In this document: positions 1-5,568 of the stretch, one piece after another
Layout: the number at the start of each line of letters is the position of its first letter
Numbering within the stretch: the first letter of the stretch is position 1
Assembly: GCA_903858195.1 (NCBI GenBank)
Contig: CAIOHW010000144.1
Span: 1 to 5,966 of the forward strand
Source of the DNA: Oligoflexia bacterium
GTDB taxonomy: Bacteria; Bdellovibrionota; UBA1018
Reading direction: 5' to 3'
DNA length: 5,966 nucleotides
Translations under genes and position numbers: made by a program
Notes under the pieces: generated by a model
The model's input: only the letters and a program-made list of their open reading frames with translations
Database searches by the model: none
What the model was told of the DNA's origin: nothing

Positions 1-702
1 ACCGACCCGTTCTCGGGCGGTCGCAACTTCTGCAACCACCTCTCGGTTCGTGAGTGGAACGTCGTTCCGATCACGTCCACGATTGAAACCCAGTACCTGA
101 CCTCGATCGGGTCTGCGATCGCGCAAAAGCGCGAGAGCAAGGACTCGATGACCATCGTAACGGGTGGCGACGCGGGAACTGCCGAAGGCGATTTCGCTGG
201 AGCTCTGGTTTGGTCGAGCAGGCCCGGAAACGAGCTTCCGCTTTTCATGATCGTGACCAACAACCAGTGGGGCATCTCGACTGCTGCCAACACGCAGCAC
301 GGCGACAAGGTGATTGCCGATCGCGGCAAGGCCTTCGGAATCAAGACCCGTCTGATCAACGGATTGGACGTCGAAGAGAGCTACTTCGCGATTCAAGAGG
401 CGATGAGTTACATCCGCACTGAGCGCAAGCCCTTCCTGATGGAAGCCAAGGTGACCCGCCTCTTCGGACACAGCTCGGCAACGGGCGCGAACTTCATCCA
501 GGGCGAAGAAGATCCGATCGTGACCTTCGAGGCCCAGCTTGCCGCTGCCGGCATCGTGTCTCCCAAGGAGGCAAACGAGGTCCGCGAGCGTTACAATGCG
601 GAGATGCTTGAGATGGCCAAACGCGTGAAGGAGGAGCCGATGCCGGATCCTTCGACGATCTATGACCACACCTTTTTCGGTCAGAAGGGCAGGTACTTCT
701 AA
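1..702 (+). CDS. 2-oxoacid dehydrogenase E1 component, alpha subunit (branched-chain type), 5' truncated
   Basis: The frame is open from the first base; 233 residues are visible and roughly the first 120 of the usual family length lie upstream. E1 alpha pairs with E1 beta to decarboxylate a 2-oxoacid on thiamine diphosphate and pass the acyl group to the E2 lipoyl domain, in the cytoplasm. The TPP/Mg-binding motif is visible as GDAGTAEGD (visible residues 56-64) ending with NN at 87-88, followed by WGIST, as in branched-chain E1 alpha (NNGYAIST). The later segments RGKAFGIKTRLINGLDV, KPFLMEA and the loop FGHSSATG also align with branched-chain E1 alpha. The third motif position is Ala rather than the canonical Gly (GDG). 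The stop TAA abuts the ATG of the beta gene. The family call is firm; the exact substrate (branched-chain 2-oxoacids, pyruvate or other) is inference. Confidence 0.93.
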   Translation, partial: TDPFSGGRNFCNHLSVREWNVVPITSTIETQYLTSIGSAIAQKRESKDSMTIVTGGDAGTAEGDFAGALVWSSRPGNELPLFMIVTNNQWGISTAANTQHGDKVIADRGKAFGIKTRLINGLDVEESYFAIQEAMSYIRTERKPFLMEAKVTRLFGHSSATGANFIQGEEDPIVTFEAQLAAAGIVSPKEANEVRERYNAEMLEMAKRVKEEPMPDPSTIYDHTFFGQKGRYF

Positions 703-1758
703 ATGGCAACCATGGTTCAGGCCATTCGCATGGCCCTGCATTACGGCGAAGAGAACTTGGGCGTAAAAGACATCTTCGGCGAGGACGTCGGTCCTCCGCT
801 CGGAGGCGTGTTTACCGCCACCCAGGGTCTCAAGACGACTTGGAACAGCCCGCTCGACGAGCGCGGAATCATCGGTGCTGCGATGGGGCTTGCGTTTGCA
901 GGCTCACGCTGTGTGGCTGAGATCCAGTTCTGCGACTACATCTACAACACGATCGACCTGCTCAAGCTTGCCGGCAACCAATGCTGGGCCAGCAACGGCA
1001 TGTGGAACCTGCCGATGACGGTGATGACGCCGGTCGGAAGCGGGATTCGCGGCTCGATCTACCACTCGCATTCCTTCGATGCGACCATGACCCACATCCC
1101 GGGCTGGAAGGTCGTCATGCCTTCGACTCCGCTGGATGCCTACGGCCTCATGATCTCGTGCCTGAAGGATCCGAACCCCACGATGTTCCTCCTCCCCAAG
1201 GCGCTGACCCGTGTTCGCGGCGAAGAGCTGATTCCGGGGGAGCCCACCGACGAGAAGGAACTCAAGGCCATGATCGATGCGCCGCTGGGCGATCGTTCGC
1301 AGTGGAGGGCCAAATGGCCCAAGGTCACCGACTACAGTGTTCCGCTTTCGGTCGCAAAGACCGTCAGGTCGGGCGAGCACGTGACGGTGGTGAGCTACGG
1401 CCGCACTCTTCCGCTCTGCGCGCAGGCTGCAGACGAGTTGAGGAGCGAGGGAGTTTCGGCAGAAGTGATCGACCTGCGCACGCTCTGGCCCTATGACTGG
1501 AACGCGATTGTGGAATCGGTCCGCAAGACTGGCCGCGTGCTCTTTGTGAACGAAGACACCGAGGTGACGAACTTCGGCGAGCACCTGATTCGTCGCACCG
1601 TGGACGAGCTTTTCTACGAGCTCGAAGCTCGGCCGAAGCTTCTGGCAGGTGCGTTCACGCCGGGCGTGGGTCTTGCCGACCCGCTCGAGATGGCCAGCGT
1701 CCCGCAGCTCGGATCGATCCGCGATTCGATCCGCGATCTGGCTCGCGAGCGCGCTTAG
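703..1758 (+). CDS. 2-oxoacid dehydrogenase E1 component, beta subunit (branched-chain type)
   Basis: 351 residues, complete. It forms the E1 heterotetramer with the alpha subunit encoded directly upstream. The TPP-binding half has GEDVG (26-30), LDERGIIGAAMGLAFAG (51-67, E53 at the position of the glutamate that activates TPP), VAEIQFCDYI (71-80), YHSHSFDATMTHIPG (120-134, with the conserved His131) and VVMPSTPLDAYGL (137-149). The C-terminal domain that contacts E2 includes VTVVSYGRTLP, AEVIDLRTLWPYDW and VNEDTEV-NFGEHL. The usual length is about 325-340; the excess is a linker insertion of about 30 residues near 179-208. The start ATG follows the alpha TAA without a gap (TAAATG), implying translational coupling; an AGG at 691-693 may help. 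ATG 712 is an alternative start nine bases in. The gene ends 26 bases before a strong terminator, so no E2 gene follows in this transcript. Confidence 0.95.
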   Translation: MATMVQAIRMALHYGEENLGVKDIFGEDVGPPLGGVFTATQGLKTTWNSPLDERGIIGAAMGLAFAGSRCVAEIQFCDYIYNTIDLLKLAGNQCWASNGMWNLPMTVMTPVGSGIRGSIYHSHSFDATMTHIPGWKVVMPSTPLDAYGLMISCLKDPNPTMFLLPKALTRVRGEELIPGEPTDEKELKAMIDAPLGDRSQWRAKWPKVTDYSVPLSVAKTVRSGEHVTVVSYGRTLPLCAQAADELRSEGVSAEVIDLRTLWPYDWNAIVESVRKTGRVLFVNEDTEVTNFGEHLIRRTVDELFYELEARPKLLAGAFTPGVGLADPLEMASVPQLGSIRDSIRDLARERA

Positions 1759-1784
1759 TCATCAGGACAAGTTGTAAGAGAGGG

Positions 1785-1820
1785 AAGGCCGGCTCCAGGG
1801 AATGGAGCCGGCCTTTTTTT
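1785..1820 (+). terminator. Rho-independent terminator of the E1 alpha-beta operon
   Basis: A perfect 13-bp stem pairs 1785-1797 (AAGGCCGGCTCCA) with 1803-1815 (TGGAGCCGGCCTT) around a five-base loop GGGAA. The 3' arm runs into seven T residues (1814-1820). It lies 26 bases after the E1 beta stop and is as clear an intrinsic terminator as sequence alone can show. It separates the dehydrogenase genes from the lipoprotein pair, which must therefore have its own promoter. Confidence 0.95.
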
Positions 1821-1904
1821 CGTCGTCATTTCAATCGGTGTCTTGCCTGACACAGGTCATGAGGCGTCCAAGCAGAGCTCCGAAGGTGAAGAACCCGCAT
1901 GGCG

Positions 1905-1913
1905 TGCTAAACT
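1905..1913 (+). promoter_or_regulatory. Possible extended -10 element for the lipoprotein pair
   Basis: TGC-TAAACT combines a TGN extension with a hexamer that matches TATAAT at four of six positions. It sits in the 175-base gap between the terminated E1 operon and the first lipoprotein gene, where a promoter is needed. No convincing -35 lies 16-18 bases upstream. A CTGACA at 1847-1852 resembles a -35 but is too far away. Transcription from here would leave a leader of only about 14 bases. This is a weak call. Confidence 0.22.
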
Positions 1914-1920
1914 TGGCGAC

Positions 1921-1926
1921 GGGGGA
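1921..1926 (+). promoter_or_regulatory. Ribosome binding site deciding the start of the first lipoprotein
   Basis: The purine run GGGGGA stands seven bases before ATG 1934. It supports that start over the in-frame ATG at 1802, which lies inside the terminator stem. Confidence 0.6.
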
Positions 1927-1933
1927 TTGCCTC

Positions 1934-2395
1934 ATGGCTCTTCGGAAAAATCGGATGGCTTTTGTGATTTTGGCGCTCACGCTCGGAGTGGGCTGCCTGC
2001 CGGTCGGGCGAGATGACGGGAATTCGCCGATAGTGCGCCCACCAGATGTGGGAATCGATTCAGTTTTGGTTTGGGTCTGTTACTCAGCGGATCTCAAATC
2101 TTGCTTCGAGGGCATGGGCCTTGGGACCGCCGTGCAGGGTTCTGATTTTCAGGGACGAGCCGAGTGCGCTTCGTATGACGGAGGCACTGCTGTGTTCGGC
2201 ACTGACATGGATTGTTCTGATGCCTTCCGAGCTGGAGCCAAGTCGGTCGTAGCCCGTTGTCTGCTGCCCAGTGACAGTGCAGGCGGAGTCACGAATGTCC
2301 AACCTGCGAGCGTGAAATACTACACGGACCAGTTTGCTACAGCGCCTGAAAAGGACTGCCAGGAGTTAAAGGGCGAGTTTCAACCGGTGCAGTGA
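1934..2395 (+). CDS. Small cysteine-rich putative lipoprotein (first of a tandem pair)
   Basis: 153 residues, family not recognised. The N-terminus has charged residues (RKNR, 4-7), a hydrophobic core (8-19) and GVGC at 18-21, so Cys21 is the likely lipidated residue after signal peptidase II cleavage. The -3 position is Gly rather than the usual Leu, so the lipobox is imperfect. A Pro/Gly/Asp-rich linker follows, then a domain with six cysteines at 49, 57, 78, 94, 109 and 142, probably paired as disulfides in the periplasm or at the cell surface. The same six-cysteine order, with local matches such as CY-x2-DL and KYY, occurs in the protein encoded next. ATG 1934 was chosen for its ribosome binding site and signal peptide. 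Codon third positions look less GC-biased than in the flanking metabolic genes. Its stop overlaps the earliest possible start of the next gene (GTGA at 2392-2395). Function unknown. Confidence 0.8.
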   Translation: MALRKNRMAFVILALTLGVGCLPVGRDDGNSPIVRPPDVGIDSVLVWVCYSADLKSCFEGMGLGTAVQGSDFQGRAECASYDGGTAVFGTDMDCSDAFRAGAKSVVARCLLPSDSAGGVTNVQPASVKYYTDQFATAPEKDCQELKGEFQPVQ

Positions 2396-2400
2396 CAAAA

Positions 2401-2407
2401 AAGGGGG
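2401..2407 (+). promoter_or_regulatory. Ribosome binding site favouring a TTG start for the second lipoprotein
   Basis: AAGGGGG lies five bases before TTG 2413. The earlier in-frame GTG 2392 has no comparable purine run at the right distance. With the TTG start the lipid cysteine falls at residue 21, exactly as in the upstream paralogue. Confidence 0.5.
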
Positions 2408-2412
2408 TTTTC

Positions 2413-2991
2413 TTGATCTCACATTTGAAGTCGATAGGGTTGCTCATCTCCATCGCCTCGCTCTGCGCGAGCTGCTTGCCGTTGGACTCGACTGTCCGTA
2501 TCGATGACCCCGAAATTCCCGAGCCCTGCCCGCCGGTTTCGGGCGTAGGGGTGAGCTCGTCTGCCAAGGGCGGAGGAGCCCTGCAGATGACTTCTTGTGT
2601 CGGGCCGGTTCCGATGAAGTTCGCCTGTTACGTGTCAGATCTGAACTATTGCCTCGAGTACAGTGCGCCTGTGGATGAATCCGGGGGGCTCAGTGCGGAT
2701 GTGTTGAGCGCCGTCAGTGCGAAGCAAGCGGAGTGTCTGGCACTGAGTGGTGATGCGGGCGCGATGACGTTTGTGCAAAATCAGGGATGCGAAAACCTTT
2801 ATTCTGGCAGTGGCAGCAGACCGGCCGCAGTCTGCCATGTGCTGTCCAACTGGGATACCTTGTATTTCCCTCAGCCCAACGCAGAGCGGGTGTATCTGGG
2901 GGCTCTGAGCAAGTATTACGGGCCAGAATACGGCGGCTCGGCCGAAGTGGAATGTTTCCGGGATGCGGGACAGTATTACTCGCTCGAGTGA
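2413..2991 (+). CDS. Small cysteine-rich putative lipoprotein (second of a tandem pair)
   Basis: 192 residues from TTG 2413, or 199 from GTG 2392, which overlaps the upstream stop; TTG is preferred because of the ribosome binding site at 2401-2407. The signal peptide has a hydrophobic core at 8-17 and ends CASC, with Cys21 as the likely lipid site followed by LP, as in its neighbour (both read CLP). The mature part has six cysteines at 72, 80, 108, 126, 141 and 181 that match those of the first lipoprotein in order. The first two are spaced identically (C-x7-C), and the fourth and fifth are also 15 apart in both. Shared words are CY-x2-DL, AEC and KYY. Two extra cysteines (39 and 62) could form a further disulfide. 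The proteins look like diverged tandem duplicates. The 3' end overlaps the convergent EI24-type gene by 16 bases. Function unknown; a cell-envelope location is inferred from the signal peptide. Confidence 0.8.
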   Translation: MISHLKSIGLLISIASLCASCLPLDSTVRIDDPEIPEPCPPVSGVGVSSSAKGGGALQMTSCVGPVPMKFACYVSDLNYCLEYSAPVDESGGLSADVLSAVSAKQAECLALSGDAGAMTFVQNQGCENLYSGSGSRPAAVCHVLSNWDTLYFPQPNAERVYLGALSKYYGPEYGGSAEVECFRDAGQYYSLE

Positions 2992-3740
2992 GCCTTCGCG
3001 TAGACGAGCGTTCCACCGACGACTGCAAACGGAAGCAGGAAGGCTGAGAAAAACGGGATCGAGAATCCGGCAAGCAGCACAAGCCCAAACCCAAGCGAGC
3101 GGGCCGGGTTTGCGGCGAGAAACCCAAGCGAGCGCATGAGACCTTCATCGCGGCGGGTCTGGGGATAGGCCAAAAACTGAAGTGCCATGCCCAGGGCGAG
3201 AAGCACCGGGCCTGCAAGCCCCAGAAGCGGGATCGCAGAAACGAGAAGCCCCGCTCCCGAAAGGGTGAGGCTTGCCAGCGACTTCCAGAAATCGAGCTTG
3301 AGCCTGCGCCAGTGGGCGCGGGACCACCATCCTTGAAGCGCCGCAGCACGAGGAAGCGGAGGATCGGTGTAGGCCTCGGCGAGCTCGGCAAGCCAGTCCG
3401 AAAACGGAATGGCCACGATCGCCGAGAGCCAGAGCGTGAAGAGCGCTCCCAGAATCCAGCTCGTGCCCGCGACCAGCCACTCGAGTGCCGTGGCAAGCCA
3501 TCCGGTGATCGAAAAGCCTGTCGTGAGTGCCAGCCACGCGAGAAACGAACCGCCGAGCGCCATCGCCTGATGAATGAAAAGCCATCCCACCGCTCCTGCC
3601 ACGGCCCACGGGAACAGGCAGGCCACCCAGAGGCGGGGGTGTAAAGCCACTAGCTTGAGGGCTTGAAAGGGAGCGAGCGCCCCTTCTGCAAAATGCACGA
3701 AAGGGGAGAAAACCACGCTTTTTGACTTTTCATTCTGCAC
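2976..3740 (-). CDS. EI24 domain (CysZ-like) multi-pass inner membrane protein
   Basis: 254 residues from GTG 3740. The EI24/CysZ family includes the CysZ sulfate permease of gamma-proteobacteria, but many members have no known substrate. Visible family features are a soluble N-terminus ending at LHPRLW, hydrophobic segments at about 36-57, 68-112, 155-192 and 216-246, the IPFSDWLAE motif (111-119, compare the PFND motif of CysZ), AYPQTRRDEG (191-200, compare LDYP-x2-RR) and a C-terminal IPFF-x4-LPFAVVGGTL (228-244). These positions match the family well. GTG 3740 is preferred because AGGAG (minus strand, 3750-3746) precedes it by five bases. The upstream ATG at 3764 would add eight residues and overlap the desaturase ATG. 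No cys genes are nearby, so sulfate transport is not supported by context. Confidence 0.85.
   Translation of the reverse strand: MQNEKSKSVVFSPFVHFAEGALAPFQALKLVALHPRLWVACLFPWAVAGAVGWLFIHQAMALGGSFLAWLALTTGFSITGWLATALEWLVAGTSWILGALFTLWLSAIVAIPFSDWLAELAEAYTDPPLPRAAALQGWWSRAHWRRLKLDFWKSLASLTLSGAGLLVSAIPLLGLAGPVLLALGMALQFLAYPQTRRDEGLMRSLGFLAANPARSLGFGLVLLAGFSIPFFSAFLLPFAVVGGTLVYAKAHSSE
3722..3727 (+). promoter_or_regulatory. Possible -35 element for the desaturase gene
   Basis: TTGACT matches TTGACA at five of six positions and lies 36-41 bases before the desaturase ATG, inside the 5' end of the divergent EI24-type gene. A good -10 is not visible; TAGCTC at 3743-3748 is the best candidate and is poor. 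If used, the transcript would have a leader of only a few bases. Weak call. Confidence 0.2.
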
Positions 3741-3745
3741 GGTAG

Positions 3746-3750
3746 CTCCT
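3746..3750 (-). promoter_or_regulatory. Ribosome binding site deciding the EI24-type start
   Basis: On the minus strand AGGAG lies five bases before GTG 3740. It falls downstream of the alternative ATG 3764, which argues for the GTG as the true start. Confidence 0.55.
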
Positions 3751-3762
3751 AGCTTGCCTGAC

Positions 3763-4662
3763 ATGAGCGAAACTTCACAGAGTCTACCTGCTTCGGTTCA
3801 GCCCAGGCTCCAGGTCTCCAATATCTTTTGGATCACCGTGGTCCACCTCTTGGCTGCCTACACCGTGTTCTGGCACTTCAGCTGGACCGGGGTGGCCCTT
3901 GCCTTTGCTCTGCACTTTAGCCTGGCCACGATCGGGGTCACGCTGACCTACCACCGCCTGCTCACGCACCGCGGATTCAAGGTGCCGCGCTGGCTTGAGT
4001 ATGCGCTTGCCACGATTGGCACGCTCTCGGCGCAGGGCCCTTTGATGATCTGGGTGGCCGAGCACCGCCTGCATCACCGTTATTCGGATACGGAGAAGGA
4101 TCCGCATGACGTGCGTCGCGGTTTCTTTTACGCCCACATGGGGCACCTGTTTTATCACAAGGATTTTGAAGACGACCGTACCCAATGGCTCAAGTACGTG
4201 CCGGACATGGCCCAGCACCGCTACTATCACTTCCTGAACGACTACAGCGTGCTCGTCGCGCTGCTGACGCTTCCGGTTCTGTACTGGGCGGGGGGCTGGG
4301 AGTTCGTGCTCTGGGGTGGATTTGTCCGCGCGGTCATCATGCTCCACGCGACTTGGTTTGTGAATTCGGCCTGCCACATGTGGGGCTACAAGAACTACCC
4401 GTCGCGTGATCTGGCCACCAACTGCTGGTGGGCTGCGATCCTCGCTGCGGGCGAGGGTTGGCACAACAACCACCACTCGCAGCCTGCCGTGGCGGCCCAT
4501 GGGCACAAGTGGTGGGAGTTTGATCTCACCTGGATCATGATCCGCCTGCTCGAGCGTCTGGGTCTTGCGTGGGACATCAAGCGTCCGGCTGCTTGGCTTG
4601 CGGGGGCTGCTTCGTCTGTCGCTGCCGTGCCCGTTACGGGCGAAGAGAACCTCGGGTATTAA
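3763..4662 (+). CDS. Acyl-CoA / acyl-lipid desaturase (Delta-9 type, membrane di-iron)
   Basis: 299 residues, the usual length for bacterial members of this family. It introduces a cis double bond into a saturated fatty acyl chain using O2 and reduced ferredoxin or a similar donor, at the membrane. All three histidine boxes that bind the di-iron centre are intact: HRLLTH (64-69), HRLHH (101-105) and HNNHH (234-238). The further family motif NSACHMWG lies at 201-208. Hydrophobic pairs at about 21-61 and 163-198 match the four-helix layout. The C-terminal WWEFDLTWIMIRLLE resembles the cyanobacterial DesC type. ATG 3763 is used; TTG 3754, nine bases earlier, is possible. Neither has a strong ribosome binding site, so a very short leader is possible. 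The gene diverges from the EI24-type gene with 22 bases between starts, and its TAA interlocks with the stop of the convergent gene in a shared TTAA. Regiospecificity is inferred from family resemblance. Confidence 0.95.
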   Translation: MSETSQSLPASVQPRLQVSNIFWITVVHLLAAYTVFWHFSWTGVALAFALHFSLATIGVTLTYHRLLTHRGFKVPRWLEYALATIGTLSAQGPLMIWVAEHRLHHRYSDTEKDPHDVRRGFFYAHMGHLFYHKDFEDDRTQWLKYVPDMAQHRYYHFLNDYSVLVALLTLPVLYWAGGWEFVLWGGFVRAVIMLHATWFVNSACHMWGYKNYPSRDLATNCWWAAILAAGEGWHNNHHSQPAVAAHGHKWWEFDLTWIMIRLLERLGLAWDIKRPAAWLAGAASSVAAVPVTGEENLGY

Positions 4663-4994
4663 AGGGTAAAGTCCGCCTCTTGCAGCCCCCAAGCTGCATG
4701 AAGGGTCTCCTCAAGAAGCGAAGGCAGGAATGGCTCGACGAACGGCTCCACCCCGGTGATCCGGAGCCCGAGTTCGGCGCGCCCGGTTCGATCGAACAGC
4801 AGCTCGACATGGTCGAGGAAGGGAGCCTTAAGGGCGACCAGATCCTCCATGAGCATGGTCGCGTTCCCGCATCGGAGTTTGATGCCCGCAGGGGAGAGCC
4901 GCTTGCTGCCGATGAGCTCATGGCGCTTGAGTGCTATGATCTGGACCTTGCCGAGGAGTCTCGTGAGGGGAGCGAGATGACCGGCGACGAACAT
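4659..4994 (-). CDS. Hypothetical protein downstream of the HPF-like gene
   Basis: 111 residues, family not recognised. The protein is Leu/Val-rich with no clear signal peptide or long membrane helix. Features seen are a basic patch LKRHELIGSKR (22-32), one Cys in KLRCGN, and an acidic, hydrophobic C-terminal half (VEPFVEPFLPSLLEE) that suggests amphipathic helices. Third codon positions are GC-rich. The ATG follows directly on an in-frame TGA (TGAATG) that ends a 34-codon frame, itself coupled to the HPF-like gene, so the two short frames may be one gene with an internal stop. No ribosome binding site is visible, so translation would depend on reinitiation. The opposite strand is also open here but gives an Asp/Glu-rich product typical of antisense to Leu/Val/Ile codons. 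The stop shares TTAA with the desaturase stop. Confidence 0.5.
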   Translation of the reverse strand: MFVAGHLAPLTRLLGKVQIIALKRHELIGSKRLSPAGIKLRCGNATMLMEDLVALKAPFLDHVELLFDRTGRAELGLRITGVEPFVEPFLPSLLEETLHAAWGLQEADFTL

Positions 4995-5099
4995 TCAAGC
5001 GGCCTGCAGGGCGGCGAAAGCGAGCTTCAGACGCAGCCGCACATCGATAGCGGCATGCCGGGCGAGCAGAGCCGGCACGAGGCTTGGTTCGAACGGCAT
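4995..5099 (-). CDS. Short coupled frame between HPF-like and hypothetical genes
   Basis: 34 residues beginning MPFEPSLVPALLARH and ending FAALQAA, then TGA. The start overlaps the stop of the HPF-like gene as TGATG, a classic coupled arrangement, and the stop is followed at once by the ATG of the next frame in the same register. Its GC-rich third positions and Leu/Ala-rich character continue smoothly into the next frame. It could be a true small peptide, or the N-terminal part of a 145-residue protein split by a nonsense change or a base-call error. No family recognised. Confidence 0.35.
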   Translation of the reverse strand: MPFEPSLVPALLARHAAIDVRLRLKLAFAALQAA

Positions 5100-5521
5100 C
5101 AGGAAGACTTGGGTCTGGCTCGTCTGGTTCCGGAGGAGGCCGAGATCCGACGCGGGCGCAGGCGGCGGTAGGTCGCATGCGCATCGACCTGCTTTCGTGC
5201 GGCTCGAAAGGCATCCCTGAGCGCGACATGGAGATCTTCATGAGCGCCGTCGGCTGCAGGTTCGCGCGCCACCACGACCTCGCCTCGGGGCAGGGTGAGT
5301 CGAATCCGGACATGTCGAATCCGTCCCTGGCGATTGTGACGATGGGGCGTTTCGAGGGTGACCGTGCAGCGGATCGGGCTCCCGCGCGAGTGCCCGCCCA
5401 GGATCCGCTGCAGCCTGAGGAGCCTCGCGTGGATCTCGACCCTGAGGGCGTGGGTGGGAGTGAAGTTGCGAAAGATCAGCATCGGCGATTCGACGGATTG
5501 AGGAAGGGGCAAAGTGGCCAT
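5099..5521 (-). CDS. HPF/RaiA family ribosome-associated protein
   Basis: 140 residues. Members of this family bind the 30S subunit in the decoding region and hold ribosomes inactive in stationary phase or stress. The HPF fold reads across residues 14-115: an opening strand MLIFRNF, a helix HALRVEIHARLLRLQRI (24-40), strands RCTVTLETPHR (51-61) and RHVRIRLTLPRGEVVVAREP (69-88), and the last helix AHEDLHVALRDAFRAARK (93-110). This resembles the subgroup with sequences like HEDVYVAIRDAFDAARRQLED. Many of those carry a C-terminal cold-shock domain; here the protein ends instead in a short basic tail rich in Arg and Ser, with no such domain. ATG 5521 is the first in-frame start after an upstream stop; ATG 5482 is an alternative. 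Neither has a clear ribosome binding site. Its stop overlaps the next start as TGATG. The family call is made from remembered sequence patterns. Confidence 0.82.
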   Translation of the reverse strand: MATLPLPQSVESPMLIFRNFTPTHALRVEIHARLLRLQRILGGHSRGSPIRCTVTLETPHRHNRQGRIRHVRIRLTLPRGEVVVAREPAADGAHEDLHVALRDAFRAARKQVDAHATYRRLRPRRISASSGTRRARPKSS

Positions 5522-5546
5522 GAGAACCGGGGCTGCGAATTTGGTG

Positions 5547-5568
5547 CCCGTGTCGTACCCGTGTCCTA
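5547..5568. repeat. Tandem 11-bp direct repeat in the HPF-like gene's leader
   Basis: CCCGTGTCGTA (5547-5557) is followed immediately by CCCGTGTCCTA (5558-5568), identical at ten of eleven positions. A second small repeat, ACATG twice, follows at 5568-5577. The spacing of about one helical turn would suit a protein bound on one face of the DNA. It lies between a possible -10 and the HPF-like start codon. Confidence 0.5.

Noticed and set aside
904..1584. 226-codon minus-strand frame within E1 beta
   Set aside because: Opposite strand of a well-conserved E1 beta; Arg/His-rich with no recognisable domain.
1802..1933. Earlier in-frame ATG 1802 for the first lipoprotein
   Set aside because: It lies inside the terminator stem, has no ribosome binding site and would place 44 residues before the signal peptide.
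2714..3496. 260-codon minus-strand frame across the second lipoprotein and EI24-type gene
   Set aside because: Arg/Ser/Pro-rich out-of-frame reading of the EI24-type gene with no motifs; the neighbouring frame has family motifs and membrane helices.
3784..4692. 302-codon minus-strand frame opposite the desaturase
   Set aside because: Antisense shadow: the plus strand carries all three His boxes and the minus product is an Arg/Val/His-rich string without motifs.
4681..4698. TGCAGC / GCTGCA hairpin just after the desaturase as a terminator
   Set aside because: Only six base pairs with a six-base loop, no T run on either strand, and it lies in the convergent coding frame.
4995..4997. TGA read as selenocysteine
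   Set aside because: It is followed at once by ATG; I saw no convincing SECIS-like hairpin after it and no selenoprotein family resemblance.
4569..5171. Plus-strand open frame after the desaturase (possible start ATG 4698), up to 200 codons
   Set aside because: It is codon-aligned antisense to the minus-strand frames. Its Asp/Glu/Gln-rich product is what Leu/Val/Ile/Phe codons give on the reverse strand, it has no ribosome binding site, and it runs into the HPF-like gene. The minus strand has coupled starts with a recognisable gene. Some uncertainty remains.
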